Source: Falsiroseomonas sp051859025 (lineage in GTDB: Bacteria > Pseudomonadota > Alphaproteobacteria > Acetobacterales > Acetobacteraceae). From it: a stretch of DNA of 64,000 bases. A model generated the notes under the pieces. That model had not been told where the DNA came from. It saw only the letters and a program-made list of their open reading frames with translations, and did no database searches. A program made the position numbers and the translations under genes. Location of the stretch: contig NZ_JBHYGL010000041.1 of NCBI RefSeq assembly GCF_051859025.1, forward strand, positions 62,001-126,000, in the 5' to 3' direction. Positions 1 through 8,517 of the stretch are shown one piece after another (position 1 is the first letter of the stretch; each line of letters begins with the position of its first letter).

Positions 1-14
1 CGGGAGCTGTGGGC

Positions 15-461
15 ATGCGGCGCTGGGTGCTGGTGGTGGCGGCGGCTTTGGCGTTGGGCAGCAGTGCGGATGCCCAGCAGGGTGATCCGCCCCATGCCTG
101 GGTTTTCGGGTCCTGGACGGGCGGTGTGTTTCCGCCGGGGGAGACGAGCGGGCCGCGCTGCACGGGCCAGCCGAGTGTCATCTTCACGCGCGATGTCGTG
201 ATGCGGGCTTCGATCTTCGATGTCCCCTATCGGCAGCGGTTGATCGAGACGGTGGCGAGTGGGCCGGATGCGCTGGAGTTCCGCCTGGTGCCCTTGCCGG
301 CGCAGTCGGGGCCGCTCGGGTCCCGCCTGCCGACCGATATCGGCTTCGGTTGTCCGGGCGGGCCCAACAGCCTGCGGGTGGAGCGGCGCGGGCCGAATGA
401 GATCGTCTTCCCGAATTGCGCGGAATTCCCGTCTCCCCTGCTGCGTTGCGTGGGGAATTGA
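15..461 (+). CDS. Hypothetical exported protein
   Basis: This 148-residue protein opens with a typical signal peptide: two arginines, a hydrophobic stretch to about residue 16, and a likely cleavage after the ADA at 18-20. I chose the ATG at 15 over an in-frame GTG at 9 because it puts the arginines at the N terminus. The mature part has four cysteines, which could form two disulfides in the periplasm. I do not recognise a family. The next gene starts 5 bases after its stop, so the two are probably co-transcribed. The start of any upstream operon lies outside the window. Confidence 0.6.
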   Translation: MRRWVLVVAAALALGSSADAQQGDPPHAWVFGSWTGGVFPPGETSGPRCTGQPSVIFTRDVVMRASIFDVPYRQRLIETVASGPDALEFRLVPLPAQSGPLGSRLPTDIGFGCPGGPNSLRVERRGPNEIVFPNCAEFPSPLLRCVGN

Positions 462-466
462 GGGGT

Positions 467-1105
467 ATGCGCATCGCGCTGGTCCATGCGCTGCGGCATT
501 CGCCGCCGCCGATCGAGGCCGCCTTCCGGGAGTTCTGGCCGGAGGCGACGCTGATGAACCTGCTGGATGACAGCCTCTCGGCCGATCTGGCGCGGGACGG
601 GGCGCTGACGCCGGCGATGACGGAGCGGTTCCGGACGCTCGGCCGCTATGCCGTGGGCACGGGCGCGCAGGGCATCCTGTTCTCCTGTTCCGCCTTCGGG
701 CCGTGCATCGAGGCTGTGGCCGCGGATGTCGCGCCGGTGCCCGTGCTGAAGCCGAATGAGGCCGCGATCGAGGAGGCCGTCGGGATCGGCCGCCGGATCG
801 GGTTGCTGGCGACCTTCGCGGGCACGCTGGCTTCCATGCCGCCGGAGTTCCCGCCGGGGGTGGAGCTGGTGCCCTGCCTGGCGCCGGGGGCGCTGGCGGC
901 GTTGGATGCGGGGGACCTGGCGGCGCATGATCGCCTGGCGGCGGAGGCCTCGCGCGCGCTGCGGGATTGCGACGTGGTGCTGCTGGGCCAGTTCAGCCTG
1001 GCGCGCGCGGCTGATCTGGTGGCGGAGGCCACGGGACGGCCGGTGGTGACGACGCCCGGGAGTGCGGTGCGCAAGCTGCGCCAGGCGATGCTGGCCGCGG
1101 CCTGA
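467..1105 (+). CDS. Asp/Glu racemase superfamily protein
   Basis: This 212-residue protein has the look of the aspartate/glutamate racemase, hydantoin racemase and arylmalonate decarboxylase superfamily, which use paired cysteines for proton transfer. A short N-terminal strand (MRIALVHAL) is followed by the first catalytic-type cysteine in FSCSAFGPC (Cys74, with Cys80 nearby). The segment where the second catalytic cysteine is normally found reads VVLLGQFSLAR, with glutamine in its place. That would suit a decarboxylase, isomerase or degenerate racemase better than a two-base racemase. ATG 467 was chosen because the upstream in-frame codons overlap the preceding gene. The substrate is unknown. 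Confidence 0.7.
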   Translation: MRIALVHALRHSPPPIEAAFREFWPEATLMNLLDDSLSADLARDGALTPAMTERFRTLGRYAVGTGAQGILFSCSAFGPCIEAVAADVAPVPVLKPNEAAIEEAVGIGRRIGLLATFAGTLASMPPEFPPGVELVPCLAPGALAALDAGDLAAHDRLAAEASRALRDCDVVLLGQFSLARAADLVAEATGRPVVTTPGSAVRKLRQAMLAAA

Positions 1106-1111
1106 ACGCGG

Positions 1112-2455
1112 TCAGCGTGGGGGGCGGGGCGGCGGTGGCGCGGCCTCGTCCGGGTTGCGGCCTTCGCGGCGCGCTTCCTCCCGCTTCGCCTGGTTCTTCA
1201 TGATTCCGGGATCGAGGGTGCGGGCGAAGGCGGCCATGGCGTCCAGCCTTTCCTGATGGTCGGACCGCGGCGGGAGCACGGCTTCCGCCTGGGTGGCCTC
1301 CGCGGGCGCGGTCCAGGGGGAGGCGCCGGCGAAGGCGGGGGCGTGTTCGGGCTTCCAGGGCGCCATGGTGGCGTCGGGGTCCGTCGCGGCTTCCGGCGCG
1401 GCTTCCGGGGGTGGGGGATCGTCGGCGATTTCCGGCAGCGGGCCGGGGTCGTGGCCGCCGGCGTAGCGGACCAGCGCCTCGATCCGCCGCTCGATCGGCG
1501 GATGGGTGGCGAACCAGCCGACATTGGCGCTCAGCGCGCGGTCATGCAGGAACAGCGCGCGGATCTGTTCGGCGACCTCCGGCAGTTGCGGCCGCTGCGC
1601 GACCTTGCGGAGCGCGCTGATCATCGCGTCGGCGTCCTGCGTCATCTCCACCGCGCCGGTATCGGCCAGGTATTCGCGGTTCCGCGACAGCGCCATGCGC
1701 AGCACGATCGCCAGCACATGCGCCATCACCGCGATGACGATGGCGACGAGGATGAGGACGACGACGACACCCGCGCCGCCGCTGTTGCTGTTGCGGCTGG
1801 ACGATGAGGAAGACGAGGAGGAGGATCGGCCCCGGCCGCCGAGCCGGACGTGGCGCATGGCCTTCAGGATGTTCCAGACGCCATCGGTGACGAGGGTGAT
1901 GACGCCGCAGAACACCGTGGCGATGACGCCGATCCGCGCATCCCCATTGCGGATATGCGCGAGTTCATGGGCGATGACGGCGGACAGTTCGCGATCGTCC
2001 AGCGCGTCCATCAACCCGCGCGTGACGGCGACCATGGATCGGTCCGGCGTGAGCCCCGCGGCGAAGGCGTTGCGGGCGGGGCTTTCGATGACGGAAAGCC
2101 GCGGCAGCGTCATGCCGCGGGCGATGCAGAGTTCCTCCGCCAGGCGCCAGAAGCGCGGTTCGTCGCGCGGATCCGCCACGCGCTTGGCGCCGCTCGCGAT
2201 TTCCAGGATGCGGAGGTTCGCTTTCCAGGCGATGGCGAACCAGATTGCGGCGACGATGAGGGCCAGCGGGATGATGGTCGGCAGCAGGCGCCAGGCCTGG
2301 GCGAAGCCCTTGGCGATGGTGGGCGCGTCCCAGGCCACCAGGAACAGCGCCAGCGCATAGCCCATCGCCACCAGCAGGAAGGGGAAGCCGGCCAGCAGCA
2401 GGATGGACCGCAGCGCGGTGTTCCACCCATGGGTGCGAAGGCCGGTGGCCTGCAT
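1112..2455 (-). CDS. M48 family membrane metalloprotease (HtpX-like)
   Basis: A 447-residue integral membrane zinc protease. Two hydrophobic segments lie near residues 15-45 and 58-78. The zinc motif HELAH is at 163-167 and the third ligand is the glutamate of EYLAD near 261. A further hydrophobic segment lies at about 229-255. A run of ten serines (211-220) plus a Gly/Ser/Asn stretch forms an unusual low-complexity loop just before that segment. HtpX-type enzymes degrade damaged membrane proteins. The gene follows lemA on the same strand, a widespread pairing. The spacer between them holds a long inverted repeat, and no clear ribosome binding site is visible. The C-terminal third is Pro/Ala-rich and probably disordered. 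Confidence 0.88.
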   Translation of the reverse strand: MQATGLRTHGWNTALRSILLLAGFPFLLVAMGYALALFLVAWDAPTIAKGFAQAWRLLPTIIPLALIVAAIWFAIAWKANLRILEIASGAKRVADPRDEPRFWRLAEELCIARGMTLPRLSVIESPARNAFAAGLTPDRSMVAVTRGLMDALDDRELSAVIAHELAHIRNGDARIGVIATVFCGVITLVTDGVWNILKAMRHVRLGGRGRSSSSSSSSSSRNSNSGGAGVVVVLILVAIVIAVMAHVLAIVLRMALSRNREYLADTGAVEMTQDADAMISALRKVAQRPQLPEVAEQIRALFLHDRALSANVGWFATHPPIERRIEALVRYAGGHDPGPLPEIADDPPPPEAAPEAATDPDATMAPWKPEHAPAFAGASPWTAPAEATQAEAVLPPRSDHQERLDAMAAFARTLDPGIMKNQAKREEARREGRNPDEAAPPPPRPPR

Positions 2456-2460
2456 CGATC

Positions 2461-2624
2461 AGTGAGCCGCGAAAGGACGGGGCGGGTCGGCTGGGCGGCG
2501 CCTTTCCGCGCAGGATGCGTCTGCTGCTTGCCACGATGTCCCCGCATCGTGGCGGCGCGTCATCCTGTCCTGCACGAAAATTCGCTCGCCCATCCTCAAC
2601 CTCCCCGTCCTTCCGCGGCTCACT
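2461..2624. repeat. 164-bp element with 22-bp inverted termini
   Basis: The spacer between lemA and the M48 protease gene is bounded by two 22-bp arms, 2461-2482 and 2603-2624. They are inverted copies differing at one position. The interior holds a perfect 9-bp hairpin (2530-2538 with 2545-2553). The right arm overlaps the lemA stop codon. No target-site duplication is evident. It could be a small non-autonomous element (MITE-like) or a structured mRNA spacer. Confidence 0.6.
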
Positions 2625-3180
2625 AGAACTTCACCGTGGGCGCGGTGTTGACGGCGGCACGCTCATTCTCCGCCAGTTCGAAGAAGCTGCGTGGGGTGAA
2701 GCCGAGGCTGCCCGCGAAGAAGACGGCGGGGATGGACTGGATGGCGCTGTTGAATTCCGCCACCGCGCTGTTGAAGAAGCGACGCGCGGCGGCGATCTTG
2801 CCTTCCACCGCCGACAATTCCCCTTGCAGGGACAGGAAGTTCTGGTTGGCCTTGAGGTCGGGATAGGCTTCCGACAGGGCAAACAGGCGGCCGAGCGCGC
2901 CGGAAAGCTGGCCCTCGGCAGCGGAAGCGGCCTCCGGCCCGTTTGCGGAAACGGCGGCGTTGCGCGCCTTCACCACGGCATCGAGTGTGCCGCGTTCATG
3001 CGCGGCATAGCCCTTCACCGCCTCCACCAGGTTGGGGATCAGGTCGTGGCGCTGCTTGAGCTGGACCTCGATATCCGCCCAGGCCTGGCCGGTGGACTGA
3101 CGCAGCGCCACCAGGCGGTTGTAGACGACGACCAGCCACAGCAGCAGCAGGACGACGATCCCGAGAATGACCCATTCCAT
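2623..3180 (-). CDS. lemA: LemA family protein
   Basis: A 185-residue protein with an N-terminal membrane helix (residues 3-20) followed by the family signature NRLVALR and AWADIEVQLKQRHDLIPNL. The rest is the helical LemA bundle, facing the cytoplasm or periplasm depending on topology. LemA proteins have no agreed biochemical role but are repeatedly found beside M48 proteases and TPM-domain proteins, as here. Length and motif order are normal. The final bases, including the TAG stop, lie in the right arm of the inverted repeat, so the 3-prime end of the mRNA is probably folded. Confidence 0.9.
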   Translation of the reverse strand: MEWVILGIVVLLLLWLVVVYNRLVALRQSTGQAWADIEVQLKQRHDLIPNLVEAVKGYAAHERGTLDAVVKARNAAVSANGPEAASAAEGQLSGALGRLFALSEAYPDLKANQNFLSLQGELSAVEGKIAAARRFFNSAVAEFNSAIQSIPAVFFAGSLGFTPRSFFELAENERAAVNTAPTVKF

Positions 3181-3266
3181 CGCGAGGCTCCGCTCAATGG
3201 CGGGAGCCTAGCGCGCGATGGGTTGGCAAGGAATTCACGCGGGGCGTGACTTCGTGTCGCGGCGTT

Positions 3267-4004
3267 TCACGCGGCGCGGGCTGACAGGATCGCATGCGCG
3301 CGGCGGAACGCATCCGCCATGTTCGGGCCGGGCATGGCGCCGCTGAACAACAGGTGGCGCTCCATCAGGAAGCTCGGCACGCCATCCAGGCCGGCGCGGC
3401 GCGCGGCCATGTCCTCCGCCACCACCTCGGCCGCGCCCTCATCGGACGCCAGCATGGCGGCGACGCCGTCGAGGCCCGCTTCGGCCGCGACCGCCGCCAG
3501 GGTGGCGGCATCGCCGATGTCCCGGCCCTCGTTGAAATAGGCGCGGAACAGCGCCTCCACCACGGCGTCCTGGCAGCCCGCGGCCTCCGCCAGGCGGATG
3601 ACGCGATGGGCGGCCACCGTGTTGGGGGTGCGGATCATGCGGTCGAAGCGGAAATCGAGGCCGACGACCTTCCCCGCTTCCACCAGCCGGGCATCCATCT
3701 GGCGGCTGCGCTCCAGCGACCCGAATTTCCGTTCGCGATAGGCGGCGCGCTCCACCCCTTCCACCGGCATGTCGGGATTGAGCTGGTAGGGGCGCCAGCG
3801 CACGGCGAAATGCAGGCCCTGGGCGCCGAGTTCGGCGAGGGCGGCTTCCATGTTGCGCTTGCCGATCCAGCACCAGGGGCAGATGGCGTCGGAGATGACG
3901 TCGATGGTCCCGGACGGCGCGGGGGTCAGGGCGACGGGCGCATCGGTGGAAGCGGCGGGGCCACAGCAATCGGGGGTGCAGACCTCGGGGGCATGCTCGG
4001 TCAT
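3267..4004 (-). CDS. DsbA family oxidoreductase (FrnE-like)
   Basis: A 245-residue thioredoxin-fold protein of the FrnE/2-hydroxychromene-2-carboxylate isomerase group. The redox motif CPWC is at residues 42-45 and is followed by WIGKRN, typical of cytoplasmic FrnE proteins. The cis-proline loop is GVPSF near the C terminus. There is no signal peptide, so it should act in the cytoplasm on thiols or glutathione adducts. A cysteine-rich N-terminal extension (C-x3-CC, residues 9-14) precedes the domain and is not part of the usual family core. It might bind metal or take part in disulfide exchange. The aminotransferase gene lies 12 bases upstream, so the two are probably co-transcribed. Confidence 0.87.
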   Translation of the reverse strand: MTEHAPEVCTPDCCGPAASTDAPVALTPAPSGTIDVISDAICPWCWIGKRNMEAALAELGAQGLHFAVRWRPYQLNPDMPVEGVERAAYRERKFGSLERSRQMDARLVEAGKVVGLDFRFDRMIRTPNTVAAHRVIRLAEAAGCQDAVVEALFRAYFNEGRDIGDAATLAAVAAEAGLDGVAAMLASDEGAAEVVAEDMAARRAGLDGVPSFLMERHLLFSGAMPGPNMADAFRRAHAILSARAA

Positions 4005-4016
4005 GGCAACGGGTTC

Positions 4017-5180
4017 CTACAGGTTGGCGAGGCGGCCTGGCACCTGGGCCAGCACCTCCAGCCCCGCATTGGCGAAGGCCAGGCGGATATGGCGATCCTG
4101 CCCCGGTCCGAAGAAGGGGCCGGGCAGGCCCATCAGCCCCTGCTCGGCGGCCAGCCTTTCGGCGGAGGCCAGGGCATCCGGCGCGCCATCGGGCAGGCGG
4201 AGATAGGCGAAATAGGTGCCGATGGCATCCAGCCGCCAGCCCGGCAGCTGGGAGACGCCATCCCGGAAGGCCGCCGCGCGGTCCGCCATCAGCGCGCGGT
4301 TGCCGTCGCGCCACTCCCGCAGCGCGGGGATGGCCCAGCTCAGCGCCGTCTGGGCGGGCCTCGGCGGGCAGATCTGGAAGGTATCCAGCGCCTTGTCGAG
4401 TTCCGCCCGGAAGGCCGGCCCGCAGGCGATGGCGCCCAGGCGATGCCCGGGGATGCAGTAGGATTTGGAGAAGCTGTAGAGGTGGACCAGCACATCGCCC
4501 CAATCCGGGTCCTGGAACAAGGCGTGGGGCGGCGACTGGTCGGGGCGGAGGAAGTCCCGGTAGGTCTCGTCCAGCACCAGCATGGCGCCGCGGCGGCGGC
4601 AGAGATCGGCGAAGGCCTGGATGATCTCCGGCGGATAGACGGCGCCGGTCGGGTTGTTGGGGCTGACGAGGACCACCGCCTTCACCGGGCTGGCGGCCAT
4701 GATGGCCTCCGCCATGCGCGGATTGGGCACGAAGCCGTCCTGCGGGCGGGTGGGCAGGGGCACGGCGCGCACGCCCTGCATGGTCAGCGCCATCTCATGG
4801 TTGAAGTACCAGGGGGTGGGGATCAGCACGCCCTCCCCCTCCGCCGCCAGCACGGCCATGGTCATCGCGAAGGCGAGATTGCAGCCGGCGGTGATGGCGA
4901 CGTCGGCACCGGTGATGGGGGCGCCGTAGAAGCGGGCCATGTCGTCGGCCAGCGCATCGCGCAGCGCCATGTCCCCGGCGATGGGGCCGTAGCCCGCGCA
5001 GGCCGCGCTGCCGGCGGCCTCGCCCAGCTTCGCGAGGAGTTCGGGCGGCGGCGGGTAGCCCGGCACGGCCTGCGTCAGGTCCAGCGCCGGGCCGGCCTGG
5101 CCGGCATAGCGCGCGGCCCAGGCGCGGGCGGCGGGAATCGGTGGCGCGGCGGTCATGCGGATGCGGGCGGAGAGGCTCAT
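4017..5180 (-). CDS. PLP-dependent aminotransferase, class I/II
   Basis: A 387-residue fold-type I aminotransferase. Visible marks are the PNNPTG motif (174-179), the DETY PLP-contact segment (204-207) and the Schiff-base lysine in SFSKSY (Lys239), with arginine in GHRLG shortly after. The reaction is transfer of an amino group between an amino acid and a 2-oxo acid, and the sequence does not settle the substrate. The start at 5180 is favoured because its ATG overlaps the TGA of the upstream glycosylase gene (ATGA), which implies translational coupling. An internal ATG at 5156 is possible. Confidence 0.88.
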   Translation of the reverse strand: MSLSARIRMTAAPPIPAARAWAARYAGQAGPALDLTQAVPGYPPPPELLAKLGEAAGSAACAGYGPIAGDMALRDALADDMARFYGAPITGADVAITAGCNLAFAMTMAVLAAEGEGVLIPTPWYFNHEMALTMQGVRAVPLPTRPQDGFVPNPRMAEAIMAASPVKAVVLVSPNNPTGAVYPPEIIQAFADLCRRRGAMLVLDETYRDFLRPDQSPPHALFQDPDWGDVLVHLYSFSKSYCIPGHRLGAIACGPAFRAELDKALDTFQICPPRPAQTALSWAIPALREWRDGNRALMADRAAAFRDGVSQLPGWRLDAIGTYFAYLRLPDGAPDALASAERLAAEQGLMGLPGPFFGPGQDRHIRLAFANAGLEVLAQVPGRLANL

Positions 5181-5887
5181 GGCGCGACCGTGCCGCCGGC
5201 GGGGGCTAGCGGCAAGCCATCCTCGATCAGCGGCCGCCCCGTCACCTGGCGCCAATGGTGCCAGAGCAGCCGCGCCGCGAGCCCCCGCCATGGCTGCCAG
5301 CGGAGAGCATATTCGGCCAGCGCCTTGGGCTTCGGCCGCTCATCGAGCCCCTTCAGATGCACCACGCTGGCGGCCAGCGCGATGTCGCCACTCGGGAAGA
5401 CATCGCGCCGGTCATGCGCGAACAGCAGGTGCACCTCCGCCGTCCAGCGACCCAGGCCGCGGATGGCGGAAAGGTGGGCGACCGCTTCCTCATCCCCCAT
5501 GGCGCCGAGCGCATCGAGCCGCAGCGTGCCGTCGGCGCAGGCGGTGGCCAGGGACCGCGCATGGGCGGCCTTGGGGCGGGAGAGGCCGACGATGCCGCAG
5601 AGCGTCGCATCGTCCAGGGCCAGCAGCCCGGCGGGGTCCAGCGCGCCGGGGATGGCGGAAAGCCGCCCCCAGATGGCGCCCGCCGCCTGGTTGGAGATCT
5701 GCTGGCCGCAGATGGTGCGCAACAGCCCTGGAAACCCCGCGGGGCGGGACCGCCAGGGCAGCGGCCCGGCGGTGGCCTCGATGCGGGCCATGTCGGGGTC
5801 GATCGCCGCCAGCGCGGCAAGCCCCTCCCTCGCCCAAGCCGGCGGGTGGGGGAAGGCGGGCGGCGGGGATGGGAGGGAGTGGGCCAT
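5177..5887 (-). CDS. DNA-3-methyladenine glycosylase (AlkA type)
   Basis: A 236-residue HhH-GPD base-excision repair glycosylase. The helix-hairpin-helix GLGRWTAEV is followed by FPSGDIAL, which carries the catalytic aspartate. The helix with TICGQQIS is the other family hallmark. The enzyme removes alkylated purines from DNA and leaves abasic sites. I chose the ATG at 5887 over a GTG at 5899 because a purine-rich GGCGGCGGGG sits just upstream. It overlaps the aminotransferase gene by four bases. The gene diverges from the two-component system across a 244-bp gap. Confidence 0.9.
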   Translation of the reverse strand: MAHSLPSPPPAFPHPPAWAREGLAALAAIDPDMARIEATAGPLPWRSRPAGFPGLLRTICGQQISNQAAGAIWGRLSAIPGALDPAGLLALDDATLCGIVGLSRPKAAHARSLATACADGTLRLDALGAMGDEEAVAHLSAIRGLGRWTAEVHLLFAHDRRDVFPSGDIALAASVVHLKGLDERPKPKALAEYALRWQPWRGLAARLLWHHWRQVTGRPLIEDGLPLAPAGGTVAP

Positions 5888-6131
5888 CCCCGCCGCCACT
5901 ACACGACGCCACCCCGGTGAGCGAGGGGGTCGCCGCCGCGGCGGGAAGCCGGGGTGCCGCGGCGGGGGTGGCGTCGGCTGTCCCGAATATGCGCATGGCC
6001 AGGTTACGGGCGGAGGGGGCGGAAGGTCAGGAAGTGCAACGCTTCGTTGCGCCTGCCGCCCCCGTCACATACCGCAACATCCGGGCGCGGATGGCGCTTC
6101 GGTCGGCGTCCGCACGCGCTATGTTACAGCC

Positions 6132-6860
6132 ATGGACGCCACCGCACCGCATATCCTGATCGTCGATGATGACCGCGAGATCCGGGAGCTTCTGACGAAG
6201 TTCCTGGAGAAGCAGTCGCTCCGCGTCACCGCCGCGCGCGATGCGCGGGAGGCGCGGAAGCTCTGGCCGCTCGGCCGGTACCACCTGGTGGTGCTGGACC
6301 TGATGATGCCGGGCGAATCGGGCCTCGACCTGGCGCGCTGGCTGCGCAGCCAGTCGGAAGTGCCGATCGTCATGCTGACGGCGATGGGGGAGGAGACGGA
6401 CCGGATCGTCGGCCTGGAACTCGGCGCCGACGATTACGTCGCCAAGCCCTTCAACCCGCGGGAATTGCTGGCGCGCATCCGCGCCGTGCTGCGGCGCGCG
6501 ACGGCGGACAGCAGCACGGGGCCTTCGCAGGAACCGCCGGCCAAGGTCATCCGCTTCTCCGGCTGGGTGCTGGAACCCGCGCGGCGGCGCCTGCTGAACC
6601 CGCAGGGGGTGGAGGTGCCGCTGACCGGCGGCGAATATGAATTGCTGATGGTGCTGGTGGAACGCCCGAACCGCGTGCTGACGCGGGACATGCTGATGGA
6701 CCTGCTGCGCGGTCGCCAGGCAGGGCCCTTCGACCGGGCGATCGATGTCGCCGTCTCCCGCCTCCGCCGCAAGCTGGAGGATGACGGGCGCAATCCGCAG
6801 GTCATCAAGACCGTCCGCGGCGGGGGCTATGTGCTGGCCTCGACCGTCGAGCGCGGCTGA
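6132..6860 (+). CDS. OmpR-family response regulator
   Basis: A 242-residue two-domain regulator. The receiver domain (about 5-120) has the acidic pair Asp12/Asp13, the phosphoacceptor Asp56 in LDLMMP and Lys105 in AKPF. A winged-helix DNA-binding domain follows (about 145-240), ending in the usual TVRGGGYVL. The long open frame upstream of 6132 is not part of the gene, since homologous sequence begins at MDATAPHILIVDDD. Its partner kinase lies downstream behind a 103-base spacer that can fold into a long hairpin. The pair resembles OmpR/EnvZ, but no target can be read from the sequence. Confidence 0.94.
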   Translation: MDATAPHILIVDDDREIRELLTKFLEKQSLRVTAARDAREARKLWPLGRYHLVVLDLMMPGESGLDLARWLRSQSEVPIVMLTAMGEETDRIVGLELGADDYVAKPFNPRELLARIRAVLRRATADSSTGPSQEPPAKVIRFSGWVLEPARRRLLNPQGVEVPLTGGEYELLMVLVERPNRVLTRDMLMDLLRGRQAGPFDRAIDVAVSRLRRKLEDDGRNPQVIKTVRGGGYVLASTVERG

Positions 6861-6941
6861 GAGGTTGTGCATTGATGTCCGACGGAACCGCATGCGCGGA
6901 AGGCAGGTCGATGTTCGCCGCGGACATTGATGCTCAACCTC
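6861..6941 (+). repeat. Imperfect inverted repeat between regulator and kinase genes
   Basis: Arms 6861-6881 and 6921-6941 match as inverted copies at 18 of 21 positions, around a 39-base loop. The structure starts directly after the response regulator stop and ends 22 bases before the kinase start. It could stabilise the upstream mRNA or lower kinase expression relative to the regulator. Confidence 0.5.
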
Positions 6942-6963
6942 GATCCTTTCGAAAGCACTGAGG

Positions 6964-8310
6964 GTGTTCCGCTGGATGCGCTGGCTGTGGCCGTGCAGCC
7001 TGGCCGGCCGCACTGCCGCGGTGCTGCTGCTGGGCCTGGTCCTGGTGCAGGTGGCCGGCCTGACCATCCATGCGCTGGACCGCGTGGATCTGCAGCGCCT
7101 GCAGCAGGGGCGGGAGATCTCCCAGCGCGTCTTCAGCGTCTGGCGCAGCCTGCTGCAATTGCCGCCCGACCGCCGCGCCGGGATGCTGGCGGATCTCGAA
7201 CTGCCGCCGGGGCTGCGCGCCTCCTATGATTCGGAACCCGTGGCCCGCCACGGCTTCCCGCCCCCGCCCCCACCGCTGATCCGACTGTTCCGGCTGGATT
7301 CGATGATGGGCGCGCCGCCGCGCTTCCGGCCGCGGGAGGTCATCGCCTCCTTCGACCCGCGGCCGGACGTGCTGACCGTCAGCTTCCGCTTCCCGGATTA
7401 TGGCTGGCTGAATCTGAAGCTCGAATTCCCGCCGCCCCGGCCCTGGCACTCCGAGCATTTCCTGCTCGCCTTCGTGCTGATGACGCTGGCGGCGGGGCTG
7501 CTGACCCTCTGGGCCGTGCGGCGGCTGACGCGCCCCGTGCGGTCCCTGGCGGAGGCCGCGAACCGACTCGGGCGGGACGTGAACGCGCCACCCCTGCCGG
7601 AGGACGGGCCGGCGGAGGTCGCGACCGCGGCCAAGGCCTTCAACACCATGGCGGAGCGCATCCGCCGCTATGTCGGCGACCGCACCCAGATGCTGGCCGC
7701 CATCGGGCACGATCTGAAGACGCCGATCACGCGCCTCAAGCTCCGCGCCGAATTCCTGGATGATGACGAGCAGCGGCGGAAGATGCTCGCCGACCTCGAT
7801 GAGATGGAGGCGATGATCGCCGCCACCCTGGCCTTCGCGCGGGACGAATCGACCGGCGAGCCCTCCGTCCCCGTGGACCTCGCCTCCCTCTGCCGCACCG
7901 TGCTGGACGAGACGGCGGATGCGCGGCCGGATTTCACCGATGCCATCACCTATGAGGGGCCGGAACACCTGACCGTGATCGCCAGGCCGGGCGCGCTGAA
8001 GCGGGCGCTGGCGAACCTGGTGGGCAATGCCGTCGCCTATGGCGGCGCAGCGCGGCTGACGCTGGTGCCGCCCGCCGCCGGCCTTGTGCGGATCACGGTG
8101 GATGATGAAGGGCCGGGCGTGCCCGAATCGGAACTGGAGAACGTCTTCCAGCCCTTCCGCCGCCTGGAGACCAGCCGGAACCGGGAAACCGGCGGCACCG
8201 GACTCGGCCTGCCCATCGCGCGCAACATCCTGCGGGCGCATGGCGGGGATGTGGTGCTGAAGAACCGCCCGCGGGGCGGGTTGCAGGCGCTGGCTACCCT
8301 GCCTGTCTGA
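6964..8310 (+). CDS. Sensor histidine kinase (EnvZ-like)
   Basis: A 448-residue inner-membrane kinase. Membrane helices at about 17-33 and 166-184 bracket a periplasmic region of some 130 residues, which includes a proline run near 99-104. A HAMP linker follows (about 185-240). The HisKA box is AAIGHDLKTPITRL with phospho-acceptor His249. The ATPase domain shows the N box NLVGNAVAYGG, the DEGPGVP G1 box and GTGLGLPI. It should phosphorylate the regulator encoded upstream. The start is a GTG at 6964, with an ATG four codons later as an alternative. The gene is convergent with a small gene only three bases away. Confidence 0.93.
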   Translation: MFRWMRWLWPCSLAGRTAAVLLLGLVLVQVAGLTIHALDRVDLQRLQQGREISQRVFSVWRSLLQLPPDRRAGMLADLELPPGLRASYDSEPVARHGFPPPPPPLIRLFRLDSMMGAPPRFRPREVIASFDPRPDVLTVSFRFPDYGWLNLKLEFPPPRPWHSEHFLLAFVLMTLAAGLLTLWAVRRLTRPVRSLAEAANRLGRDVNAPPLPEDGPAEVATAAKAFNTMAERIRRYVGDRTQMLAAIGHDLKTPITRLKLRAEFLDDDEQRRKMLADLDEMEAMIAATLAFARDESTGEPSVPVDLASLCRTVLDETADARPDFTDAITYEGPEHLTVIARPGALKRALANLVGNAVAYGGAARLTLVPPAAGLVRITVDDEGPGVPESELENVFQPFRRLETSRNRETGGTGLGLPIARNILRAHGGDVVLKNRPRGGLQALATLPV

Positions 8311-8313
8311 CCG

Positions 8314-8517
8314 TCAGGGGCCGAACAGCCTCAGCGCGACCTCACCGGCCGCCATGCTGGCGGTCAGGCCGATCAGCGACCAGCGCATCGCCTCCCGCCA
8401 GGCGGGTTCCCGCACCGCGGGGCGGGCCAGGCGGCGGCCGCGCGGCGGCAGGGGGATGCGGAGATCGGCCGGGACAGCGCCGGCCGAAAGGCGGGGGTCA
8501 AGGGCGATGGTGCTCAT
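8314..8517 (-). CDS. Small membrane protein under a LexA box
   Basis: A 67-residue protein. Residues 1-40 are Pro/Arg-rich and basic, and residues about 46-63 form one membrane helix (SLIGLTASMAAGEVALRL). I do not recognise a family. The ATG at 8517 lies 10 bases downstream of a perfect alphaproteobacterial LexA operator and has no clear Shine-Dalgarno sequence, so the transcript may be nearly leaderless. In Caulobacter the SOS-induced peptide SidA is likewise a tiny membrane protein, which acts as a division inhibitor. No sequence similarity to it is claimed. The coding call rests on the composition, the helix and the operator. A random open frame in GC-rich DNA is the alternative. Confidence 0.5.
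   Translation of the reverse strand: MSTIALDPRLSAGAVPADLRIPLPPRGRRLARPAVREPAWREAMRWSLIGLTASMAAGEVALRLFGP

Noticed and set aside
3294..6131. Long in-frame extension upstream of the response regulator
   Set aside because: It lies opposite three clear genes, and homologous receiver-domain sequence begins only at 6132.
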